A DNA stretch of 8,323 nucleotides from Caenicola sp034331105 (GCA_034331105.1 JAXQGB010000007.1:1-8323); one strand, 5' to 3'; shown: positions 1 through 5,453, counted from the first letter of the stretch. Numbers and translations are program-made. The notes: generated by a model from the sequence alone, not told the origin.

Positions 1-32
1 TCAAGTATCGGGTGTTTCTGTATCAGTTCCAT
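1..32 (-). CDS. 5' end of a minus-strand gene, cut by the window edge
   Basis: Only ten complete codons are visible (MELIQKHPIL), starting at ATG 32-30 and running off the left edge. The call rests on the ribosome binding site: an AAGGAGG core on the minus strand (complement of about 43-49) lies ten bases before the ATG. The gene follows the DauR-like regulator on the same strand, but a terminator and about 200 intergenic bases lie between them, so it probably has its own promoter. The N-terminus recalls the '...HPIL...' start of small 2Fe-2S subunits of amino-acid dehydrogenase complexes. Ten residues cannot establish this, so I name no function. Confidence 0.5.
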   Translation of the reverse strand, partial: MELIQKHPIL

Positions 33-134
33 GCCCTCTCTCCCTCCTTGTGCTTGTTCGCAGAATCCCATAGAGATTTTTTTGGTATGGTGATCAGTAA
101 GATTTGTTGCATAAAGGTGTGTTTTGACGATGAT

Positions 135-167
135 ATCAAAAAATTATCTGCGTAACAATTTTTTGAT
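135..167. repeat. Perfect inverted repeat, 11-bp arms, 11-bp spacer
   Basis: ATCAAAAAATT (135-145) and AATTTTTTGAT (157-167) are exact inverse complements around an 11-base spacer. The element lies about 100 bases upstream of the minus-strand gene that starts at 32 and downstream of the regulator's terminator. There is no run of T placed as in a terminator, so a protein-binding dyad or simply an A-tract bend is more likely than a transcript end. The right arm plus three bases (AACAATTTTTTGAT, 154-167) recurs at 1068-1081, upstream of the regulator gene, in the same orientation. Confidence 0.5.
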
Positions 168-227
168 GCTAACGGAGAATATTGTTATTCCATAATAAAT
201 TTTTGTCAAGGGGAAATGAAATTTCTG

Positions 228-272
228 ACAAAAAAAACAGCAAGGCAGTTGAAATGTCTATTCAACTGCCTT
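228..272 (-). terminator. Intrinsic terminator of the regulator gene, overlapping its stop codon
   Basis: AAGGCAGTTGAA (242-253) pairs perfectly with TTCAACTGCCTT (261-272), giving a 12-bp stem and a 7-base loop. Read on the minus strand, the stem is followed within a few bases by a run of eight T (complement of the A run at about 229-236). The regulator's stop codon (260-258) sits in the loop, and its last four sense codons (Lys-Ala-Val-Glu) form one arm of the stem. Confidence 0.85.
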
Positions 273-1016
273 TTCCCCCGGGGCTTTATGCGCTTTCTCG
301 ATCTTTTCCAGCTTTTGTACGTCGCGTATATAAGAGTAGATGGTGTATTTTGTGTTCGCCATCTCTTTTGCCACCCTGTCAACGGAACCCTTTAGAAGGA
401 AAAAGCCTCTGTCGTGAAGTTCCTTGATGACTTCCTTCTTCTCATTTTTTGTCAGGTAATTGAGCGGAGTTCCTATCCTTGTTTTTACCTGTGTAAGAGA
501 ATCTGTCACTACCTCTTCAAGGTCCTGCGCATACCACTCACGGATGGGTACCGGGAATTTGTCCGGCTTTTGAGGCTCAGTCTGAGGATACTCCGGGTAT
601 TGTTCGACCTTTTCCATGTCAAGGTGGAGAATGCTCTCGATCAGCTCCTGGGCCGCCACAGCCTTGCTTATGTCGTAGTTTATGCACATGAAGCCTATTA
701 TCTTCTCATTCTCATCCCGGATAAAGATCGCGCTGCATTTGATGAGTTCGCCCCGGTTGTTGCGAGCCAGGTAGTTATAGATCCCTTCCTTGTTCTGGTA
801 TTCTTCAGACTGTAGCATGTAAAGTCCAAAGTCAGTCATCGGCGCTCCCGGCGCACGTCCGGTCACATGGCCGTTTTCGCACATCACCAGAGAGTGTTCG
901 GGCATCATGACGTCATGGAGATTGACCTCGTAATCTTTCCCGAGAATGTTAGCGAGGCCGCGAACGACGGGTATCATGATTTTCAATTTTGGATTCATTT
1001 TTAAATGTTTAGACAA
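258..1016 (-). CDS. YheO/DauR-type PAS-HTH transcriptional regulator
   Basis: This is a 252-residue DNA-binding regulator of the family that has an N-terminal YheO-like PAS domain (about residues 10-118) and a C-terminal DauR-like helix-turn-helix (about 168-236). Family hallmarks visible are the start of the PAS fold (IPVVRGLANILG, then VNLHDV), the block HVTGRAPGAPMTDFGLYML, the end of the PAS fold (CSAIFIRDENEKIIGFMCIN), and the HTH segment (GFFLLKGSVDRVAKEMANTK, then YTIYSYIRDVQK). The characterised member DauR controls D-arginine catabolism, but ligands of most homologues are unknown. I chose the TTG at 1016-1014 as start because the minus strand carries GGGGGGTG seven bases upstream, a good match to the anti-SD allowing one G-U pair. 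The ATG at 998 has no such site. The gene may act on itself or on the next minus-strand gene; metNIQ, divergent from it, is another possible target. Confidence 0.85.
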   Translation of the reverse strand: MSKHLKMNPKLKIMIPVVRGLANILGKDYEVNLHDVMMPEHSLVMCENGHVTGRAPGAPMTDFGLYMLQSEEYQNKEGIYNYLARNNRGELIKCSAIFIRDENEKIIGFMCINYDISKAVAAQELIESILHLDMEKVEQYPEYPQTEPQKPDKFPVPIREWYAQDLEEVVTDSLTQVKTRIGTPLNYLTKNEKKEVIKELHDRGFFLLKGSVDRVAKEMANTKYTIYSYIRDVQKLEKIEKAHKAPGEKAVE

Positions 1017-1041
1017 ATCAGCACCCCCCAATGTTCAGACA
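1006..1041. promoter_or_regulatory. Two TGTTYAGACA near-repeats around the regulator's start
   Basis: TGTTTAGACA (1006-1015) and TGTTCAGACA (1032-1041) are partial dyads, 26 bp apart. They bracket the SD and start codon of the minus-strand regulator gene. A minus-strand -10-like hexamer, TAAAAT (complement of 1041-1046), abuts the outer copy, although I find no convincing -35 for it. The spacing and position suggest an operator for autorepression. This is inferred from the sequence only. Confidence 0.35.
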
Positions 1042-1069
1042 TTTTACACCAAATTGACAAACAAAGAAA

Positions 1070-1098
1070 CAATTTTTTGATACTACAGAAAAAAATTG
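1070..1098. repeat. A/T-tract inverted repeat, 9-bp arms, 11-bp spacer
   Basis: CAATTTTTT (1070-1078) and AAAAAATTG (1090-1098) are perfect inverse complements separated by 11 bases. Arm spacing (19 bp centre to centre of the AATTTTTT/AAAAAATT cores) is the same as in the dyad at 135-167, although the arms face the other way. It lies 50-80 bases upstream of the regulator's start codon, so it could be a control site. Low-complexity A/T runs make chance a real alternative. Confidence 0.35.
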
Positions 1099-1171
1099 CC
1101 CGCTTGACGGGTTGTCCTCATAAATGCGCTGATACAAGCTTTTAACGGATGTGATCTGAAGAGGTTTTAAT

Positions 1172-1199
1172 TTGACAAAATGTACTGTGGTGATATAAT
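1172..1199 (+). promoter_or_regulatory. Consensus sigma-70 promoter of the metNIQ leader
   Basis: The -35 is TTGACA (1172-1177) and the -10 is TATAAT (1194-1199), both perfect, with a 16-bp spacer and an extended -10 TG at 1191-1192. Transcription should begin near 1206, giving a leader of about 215 bases before metN. So strong a promoter fits control exerted downstream, at the attenuator, more than at initiation. A short dyad, TGTCAGACA (1206-1214), lies over the predicted start point and resembles the sites around the divergent regulator's start. Confidence 0.88.
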
Positions 1200-1236
1200 G
1201 CGCGTTGTCAGACATTTCGGGGAAGGAGGAACCGCC

Positions 1237-1320
1237 ATGCTTATAAACAATATCGGCACCAACAACATGATGATGTGCATGTACACTCAAGGCTCCTCTC
1301 CTGATCTGGCGGGCGCTTAG
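1237..1320 (+). CDS. Met-rich leader peptide of the metNIQ attenuator
   Basis: This is a 27-codon ORF with an excellent ribosome binding site (AAGGAGG, 1223-1229, seven bases before the ATG), lying wholly inside the metNIQ leader. Codons 11-15 read ATG ATG ATG TGC ATG (1267-1281), that is Met-Met-Met-Cys-Met, preceded by two Asn codons. The rest is unremarkable (start MLINNIGT, end SSPDLAGA). An ordinary protein of this size would rarely have four Met in five codons. The leader precedes a methionine transporter and is followed by a strong terminator. The parallel is with leader peptides such as HisL, TrpL and LeuL, whose translation, not product, matters: slow decoding of the control codons would choose between RNA structures. 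No function is proposed for the peptide itself. Confidence 0.82.
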   Translation: MLINNIGTNNMMMCMYTQGSSPDLAGA

Positions 1321-1353
1321 AGCGTCGATTGCAAAGATCAGTGAGACCGGGCC
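1291..1353 (+). promoter_or_regulatory. Predicted antiterminator of the metNIQ attenuator
   Basis: GGCUCCUCUCCUGAUCU (1291-1307) can pair with AGAUCAGUGAGACCGGGCC (1335-1353). The helices are 1291-1295 with 1349-1353 (one G-U), 1297-1300 with 1343-1346, and 1301-1307 with 1335-1341. That makes 16 pairs interrupted by a C/CC internal loop and one bulged U (1342). The right arm includes the whole 5' arm of the terminator, so the two structures exclude each other. The left arm begins about ten bases after the last control Met codon: a ribosome stalled there leaves most of it free, while one reaching the stop codon covers part of it. Pairing was found by eye and no energies were computed. Confidence 0.7.
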
Positions 1354-1375
1354 TTGATGGGCCCGGTCTTTTTTT
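1345..1375 (+). terminator. Attenuator terminator upstream of metN
   Basis: GACCGGGCC (1345-1353) pairs perfectly with GGCCCGGTC (1360-1368), with one more possible U-G pair closing a 4-base loop and A1344-T1369 extending the base. Seven T follow (1369-1375). This is a textbook intrinsic terminator placed about 30 bases before the metN ribosome binding site (1405-1412) and downstream of the leader peptide. With no complete gene upstream on this strand except the leader ORF, its likely job is conditional termination of the metNIQ transcript. Confidence 0.92.
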
Positions 1376-1420
1376 GTTGCGTACCAAAACAACTGCAAGG
1401 ATAAAAGGAAGGTAGAGCTT

Positions 1421-2389
1421 ATGATCGAAGTCAAGGGACTTGGTAAAAAATTTGGAGAGCTTAAGGTCCTCAACGATGTCTCCCTTAATGTTGAAAGGGG
1501 AGACGTATTTGGTATAGTAGGGCACTCAGGGGCGGGCAAGTCTACCTTGCTGCGCTGCCTGAACGGTCTCGAAGGATACTCTGAAGGCTCTGTCCGCGTA
1601 ATGGGGCAGGAAGTATGCGAACTTGATCCAAAGGGGCTGAAGGAGCTTCGCAAAGAGATGGGCATGATCTTCCAGAATTTCAATCTTATGAACAGAAAGA
1701 ACGTTTACGAAAACATCATGTTTCCCCTGGAGGTCTGGGGAGTCCCTAAAAAAGAAGCTGAGGATAGGGTAAGAGAGCTTCTTGAGCTTGTTGGGCTGAC
1801 AGAGAAGAAAAATGAGAAGATACGTAACCTTAGCGGAGGCCAGAAACAGCGTATAGGAATCGCAAGGGCCCTGGCGCTCAAACCTAAGATATTGCTCTGC
1901 GACGAAGCAACATCAGCACTTGATCCCAAGACCACAATATCTATCCTGGAACTGCTTATGGATATCAATGTAAAGCTTGGTGTAACGATAATAGTTGTCA
2001 CACACCAGATGGAAGTTGTCAAAATGGTCTGCAACAAGGTCGTGATACTGGACGGAGGCATGGTCGTCGCATCAGGTGATGCTGACAGCCTTTTCCTCGC
2101 TCCCGGAGAAGAACTTCGCAAGCTCATAACAGACGACTACGCGGTGATCCCATCCGGTACCAACATAAGGCTGATGTTCCCGCGTGAGATAGCCAACGAG
2201 AGCATAATAACCAGGATGGCCAGGGAGCTTGACATAAACTTTTCTGTGGTTGGCGGAAGGATAGAAAGATACAGGGATACCGTGATGGGATTTTTGATAA
2301 TTAACGTCTCAGATGCCGACCTGGAAAAAGTGGTCGACTGGCTGAGGGATAACGGAATGTTCTGGGAGGTAATGAAAAATGCTGAATGA
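1421..2389 (+). CDS. metN: Methionine ABC importer, ATP-binding subunit MetN
   Basis: This is the ATPase that powers D/L-methionine import, working as a dimer on the cytoplasmic face with two MetI subunits. At 322 residues it has the full MetN layout. The nucleotide-binding domain has Walker A GHSGAGKST (34-42), Q-loop Gln85, signature LSGGQ (137-141), Walker B ILLCDE (157-162), D-loop SALD (165-168) and switch His195. A C-terminal NIL/ACT-like domain follows (about 250-318), which in characterised MetN binds methionine and inhibits transport when internal methionine is high. No key residue is missing. The start is supported by AAGGAAGG (1405-1412). It is first in metNIQ, behind the Met-codon attenuator, and its end overlaps metI by 11 bases, implying translational coupling. 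The context makes methionine a better guess than another NLPA-family substrate. Confidence 0.95.
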   Translation: MIEVKGLGKKFGELKVLNDVSLNVERGDVFGIVGHSGAGKSTLLRCLNGLEGYSEGSVRVMGQEVCELDPKGLKELRKEMGMIFQNFNLMNRKNVYENIMFPLEVWGVPKKEAEDRVRELLELVGLTEKKNEKIRNLSGGQKQRIGIARALALKPKILLCDEATSALDPKTTISILELLMDINVKLGVTIIVVTHQMEVVKMVCNKVVILDGGMVVASGDADSLFLAPGEELRKLITDDYAVIPSGTNIRLMFPREIANESIITRMARELDINFSVVGGRIERYRDTVMGFLIINVSDADLEKVVDWLRDNGMFWEVMKNAE

Positions 2390-3014
2390 ACTGCTCTTCG
2401 CACTTTGGGAGACACTTTACATGATAGCGCTGTCCACCCTTTTCTCAGGGATTTTTGGATTTGCTGTTGCAATAATTATGATAATGACGGGTTCAAACGG
2501 CCTTAAGCCCAACAAAGCAGTTTATTCCACCTTAAGCCTGATCGTGAACCTGCTTCGTTCATTCCCGTTCATAATACTTATGATAGCGATCATACCCCTT
2601 ACAAGGCTTATCGCAGGGACTTCCATCGGAAGCACCGCATCGATCGTTCCTCTTACCATAGCGGCAACGCCGTTTGTTGCACGTCTGATGGAGGGCAGCC
2701 TTCTCGAGGTAGACCCGGGGGTCGTTGAGGCGGCAAAGTCATTCGGTGCCGGAGATATGCAGATAGTCTTCGGTGTAATGGTCAAAGAGGCAATGCCCTC
2801 TATAGTGCTCAACTGGGCAATAGTTGCCATCAACCTTCTCGGATACTCGGCAATGGCAGGGGTAGTCGGCGGCGGCGGCCTTGGAGACCTTGCCATCAAG
2901 TATGGATATAACAGGTTCCAGACAGACGTAATGATCTATTCCGTCGCGATACTCATAGTGATAGTCCAGCTGATACAGTCAGTGGGAAATAAAGTATACG
3001 AAAAAATAAAGTAG
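2379..3014 (+). CDS. metI: Methionine ABC importer, permease subunit MetI
   Basis: This is the inner-membrane channel subunit of the MetNIQ importer, 211 residues, close to the usual length of about 217. Five hydrophobic membrane segments can be seen (approximately 12-36, 51-78, 85-104, 143-167, 185-205). The cytoplasmic coupling loop that contacts MetN carries the EAA motif (VEAAKSFGAGDMQIVFGVMV, about 116-135, then KEAMPSI). The conserved glycine-rich GVVGGGGLGDLA lies near 161-172. Its start lies inside the end of metN and has its own ribosome binding site (GGAGG, 2365-2369), nine bases before the ATG. Nothing appears truncated. Downstream, 158 bases separate it from metQ, more than is usual inside this operon type. 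Confidence 0.94.
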   Translation: MLNELLFALWETLYMIALSTLFSGIFGFAVAIIMIMTGSNGLKPNKAVYSTLSLIVNLLRSFPFIILMIAIIPLTRLIAGTSIGSTASIVPLTIAATPFVARLMEGSLLEVDPGVVEAAKSFGAGDMQIVFGVMVKEAMPSIVLNWAIVAINLLGYSAMAGVVGGGGLGDLAIKYGYNRFQTDVMIYSVAILIVIVQLIQSVGNKVYEKIK

Positions 3015-3045
3015 CATCCGGTCATCTTTGGATATTTCAAGGGAG

Positions 3046-3171
3046 GTGGAGCCTATAGAAAACGAAAGTGATATGTGCGGCATGCGTGAGACAGGAAGAA
3101 AAACATCGCGAGATACAGTCGCGGGGTTGACCGTGGGGCTCTGCCCTTTAAGAAGAAAGGATGGCATTTGA
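3046..3171 (+). other. Possible small ORF and hairpin between metI and metQ
   Basis: The metI-metQ gap contains an open frame ending at TGA 3169-3171, immediately before the metQ ATG. A very strong SD (GGGAGG, 3041-3046) stands eight bases before an in-frame ATA codon (3055-3057), where a start codon would be expected. The only standard starts in frame are a GTG that overlaps the SD (3046-3048) and an ATG without an SD (3073-3075). From the ATA, 38 codons are open (residues after the first: ENESDMCGMRETGRKTS...). I recognise no family. A short stem CGCGA/TCGCG (3107-3111/3119-3123) lies inside it and has no T run. The region could be a decayed gene, a coupling peptide with a rare AUA start, or a chance open frame in a spacer. 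Confidence 0.25.
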
Positions 3172-3172
3172 T

Positions 3173-3952
3173 ATGAAAAAACTTGCAATAGCGATTTTAC
3201 TGTCTCTGATAATCCCAACAGCTCTTTTCGCTGCCGAAAAGACCATAACGGTAGGAGTCACTCCATTTCCCCATAAGGACATAATGCTCGTGGTCAAAGA
3301 CCTCCTCAAAAAAGAGGGATATGATCTCAAAATAAAAGAGTTCACTGACTACGTGACACCCAACACGGCCCTTGCCGAAGGCAGCCTTGACGCAAACTTT
3401 TTCCAGCACGTTCCATACCTGGAAAACACAAACAAGGAAAAGAAGCTGGATCTTGTCTGGGTCGCAAAGGTACACATAGAACCGCTTGGCCTTTATTCAC
3501 AGAAGATCAAAAAGCTCAGTGAACTTAAAAACGGAGCCCAGATAGCCATCCCCAACGACGCCACAAACTGCTCAAGGGCACTGCGGCTGCTTGAGAAAAA
3601 CGGTCTTATCAAGGTCAAGGCGGGAGAACTTGTGACAGCAAAAGACATCATAGAAAATCCCAAAAAGATAAAAATAAGGGAGATCGAGGCCGCACAGCTT
3701 CCCAGGACACTTCCGGACGTTGACGCGTCTGTGATCAACACTAATTTTGCAGTCGAGGCTAAGCTAATCCCGGCAAAGGACGCCATAGTTATCGAGGGCA
3801 AGGATTCCCCCTATGCCAATGTTATAGCGGTCAGGGCAGCGGACAGAGAAAGCCCTGCTGTAAAGACCCTGGTCAAGGCAGTTAATTCAAAAGAAGTCAA
3901 AAAGTACATAGAAACGGAGCTCGTTCCAAAGGGGATAGTCCCGGCATTCTAA
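3173..3952 (+). CDS. metQ: Methionine-binding protein MetQ (NLPA family), non-lipoprotein form
   Basis: This is the substrate-binding component of MetNIQ, which captures methionine outside the inner membrane and delivers it to MetI. The predicted protein has 259 residues. It begins with a signal peptide (MKK, a hydrophobic core to about residue 18, then LFAAEK around 18-23). There is no lipobox cysteine, whereas MetQ/NlpA proteins are usually lipoproteins. This one is probably cut by signal peptidase I and free in the periplasm. Family blocks present are VGVTPFPHKDIM, DYVTPNTALAEGSLDANFFQ, HVPYL, IAIPNDATNCSRAL and VINTNFA. I chose the ATG at 3173 because the AAAGG/GGATGG stretch (3157-3164) is then suitably spaced; the ATG at 3161 directly abuts it. 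A terminator follows. Confidence 0.93.
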   Translation: MKKLAIAILLSLIIPTALFAAEKTITVGVTPFPHKDIMLVVKDLLKKEGYDLKIKEFTDYVTPNTALAEGSLDANFFQHVPYLENTNKEKKLDLVWVAKVHIEPLGLYSQKIKKLSELKNGAQIAIPNDATNCSRALRLLEKNGLIKVKAGELVTAKDIIENPKKIKIREIEAAQLPRTLPDVDASVINTNFAVEAKLIPAKDAIVIEGKDSPYANVIAVRAADRESPAVKTLVKAVNSKEVKKYIETELVPKGIVPAF

Positions 3953-4004
3953 GAGGGAAGCGTCAGAAGAACAGGTAAAGGCAAGCACAAAATATGCACA
4001 TATT

Positions 4005-4036
4005 AAAAAGAAGAGGCAATTCTGCCTCTTCTTTTT
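4005..4036. terminator. Bidirectional terminator between metQ and the GS-family gene
   Basis: AAAAAGAAGAGGCA (4005-4018) and TGCCTCTTCTTTTT (4023-4036) form a perfect 14-bp stem with a 4-base ATTC loop. T runs end the stem on both strands, so it can end metNIQ transcripts (52 bases after metQ) and those of the convergent minus-strand gene (65 bases after its stop). Confidence 0.93.
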
Positions 4037-4100
4037 ATATATACAGGAATATATTTGTCTTTTCAGAACAAAGTAATTTCTGTGGCAAAAGACGTCATAT

Positions 4101-5453
4101 TTAGAAGTAGAGCTCGTACTCCTGTGGTGTCGGGGCATTGTAAATATACTCGGCTTCAGCCTTTTTTGCCTTTACCCAAAGTTCGATAAGCTTTTCTGGG
4201 AAGACGGGGGCAAGATACTCCCTGTCGTTTTCAAGGCCTTCCAGGACCGAGTTGAGGTCAAGCGGGAATGTAAGTTCCTCTTTTGCGTCCTGTGACTGAT
4301 AACCCAGCGCTACCGGGTCAAGCCCCTTGATTATCCCGTCTGCTCCGGCAAGGACCATAGCAGCGAGGAAGAAATAGATATTCGCCGAGGCATCGCCTGT
4401 ACGATACTCGATGCGGGTCTCTTTTTTGCTGACATACCCGGGGATCCTGACAGCAGCGGCACGGGATCCTTTTGCAAAGGTCGCGCTCACAGGGGCCTCA
4501 TAGCCGTGGACCAGGCGCCTGTAGCTGTTTGTGCTCGGGCATGCGAAAGCCAGGAGGCTTCCCGAGAGGCTGTGTTTGAGAATGCCCGCCGTGTAGGAGA
4601 GTCCTGCTTCTGAAAGATTGAAGAGTGCTTTTCCCGGGAAAATGGATTTGCCTTTGCTTTCGAGGAACTGGTGCACGTGCATACCGTTTCCTGGCATTTT
4701 ATAGAGTGGTTTGGGCATAAAGGTGACGAAAAGCCCCATCTCTTCTGCGACCTGTCTGATTATCCATTTGGCCAGGGAGACCTGGTCTCCGGCCTTGTCA
4801 ATATCCATGAAATCAAGCTCTATCTCAAGCTGTGATATGGCTACTTCGTGATGGTGGTATTTTACCGGGATACCGACAACTTCCATCAGGCTTACGGTCT
4901 CGTTCCTAAAATCCATGTATTTATCCTCAGGGGGCATCCTGTGGTAAGCCTTATGCGGATCGACCCTTGGCGCGACAGAAAAACCCTCTCCCATGCCTTC
5001 CGATGACGTTACTCTGTAGTTTGCGTGGTCTGCCCCGGTTGAATATTCGACATCTTCAAAGACATAATATTCAAGTTCCACAAGGACCTTGGCGTTATCC
5101 GCCACACCCTCTTTTTTTATATACTCCTTCGTTTTCTTTACGATGTTTCTTGGGTACTGGTCAAAGACCTCCCTTTCCGTTGAGACAACATCGCAAAGAA
5201 CGTGCAGCATCCTGTAGTTGCCGCGTAATTCAAAAAAAGCTGTAGTCATGTCCGGAATAGCGACCATGTCTGAATTGTTTACCTTGGCATAGCCGTAGTT
5301 TGATGCGTCAAATCCTATCCCCTCATTGAGGACCTTTTCACTTGCGTATGTCTGGGGAAGAGATACACTTCTGATGTTTCCATATATGTCTACCATTAAC
5401 AAGTTTACAAAATCAGCATCTTCCAGTCTTCCGTTATAGCGCTCAAGCTGCAT
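4101..5453 (-). CDS. Glutamine synthetase family protein (type I, GlnA-like)
   Basis: This is a cytoplasmic ATP-dependent ligase of the GS family, 450 residues, full length for the short type I form. It most likely makes glutamine from glutamate and ammonia. Using standard GS numbering, the metal and substrate residues are in place: Glu126/Glu128 (VELEYY), Glu203 (KYHHHEV), Glu210, His259/His261 (GNGMHVHQ), Arg313 and Glu319 (NSYRRLVHGYEAPV), Arg331, Arg336 (RIP), Glu349 and Arg351 (RIEYR). The N-terminal ammonium loop is unusual: FDASNYGY replaces the common FDGSS, keeping Asp49 but with Asn where the second Ser normally lies. No adenylylation-type NLYDLP motif is present. It ends with QEYELYF, like the usual ELYY tail. 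The start is supported by GGAGGG seven bases upstream. It stands alone with no nitrogen-control genes nearby, so use of another amine is possible. Confidence 0.9.
   Translation of the reverse strand: MQLERYNGRLEDADFVNLLMVDIYGNIRSVSLPQTYASEKVLNEGIGFDASNYGYAKVNNSDMVAIPDMTTAFFELRGNYRMLHVLCDVVSTEREVFDQYPRNIVKKTKEYIKKEGVADNAKVLVELEYYVFEDVEYSTGADHANYRVTSSEGMGEGFSVAPRVDPHKAYHRMPPEDKYMDFRNETVSLMEVVGIPVKYHHHEVAISQLEIELDFMDIDKAGDQVSLAKWIIRQVAEEMGLFVTFMPKPLYKMPGNGMHVHQFLESKGKSIFPGKALFNLSEAGLSYTAGILKHSLSGSLLAFACPSTNSYRRLVHGYEAPVSATFAKGSRAAAVRIPGYVSKKETRIEYRTGDASANIYFFLAAMVLAGADGIIKGLDPVALGYQSQDAKEELTFPLDLNSVLEGLENDREYLAPVFPEKLIELWVKAKKAEAEYIYNAPTPQEYELYF

Noticed and set aside
906..917. 12-base palindrome CATGACGTCATG
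   Set aside because: It lies inside the regulator's coding sequence and is explained by the codons; there is no second copy or promoter nearby.
1088..1110. Minus-strand terminator-like CCCG/CGGG stem followed by seven T
   Set aside because: The stem has only four pairs, too weak to count, and no minus-strand transcript is known to cross it.
1223..1236. T-box-like sequence AAGGAGGAACCGCC in the metNIQ leader
   Set aside because: It matches about ten of fourteen bases of the T-box consensus, but the predicted transcript starts only about 20 bases upstream, leaving no room for the specifier stem. The match is explained by the leader peptide's SD.
1206..1420. SAM riboswitch controlling metNIQ
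   Set aside because: None of the conserved SAM-I core segments that I know is present, and the leader is largely taken up by a short ORF and its terminator.
1018..1683. Long minus-strand open frame of 221 codons (and a shorter one at 1241-1525)
   Set aside because: It runs antisense through metN, the attenuator and the promoter, has no SD, and its translation resembles no protein. It is a shadow.
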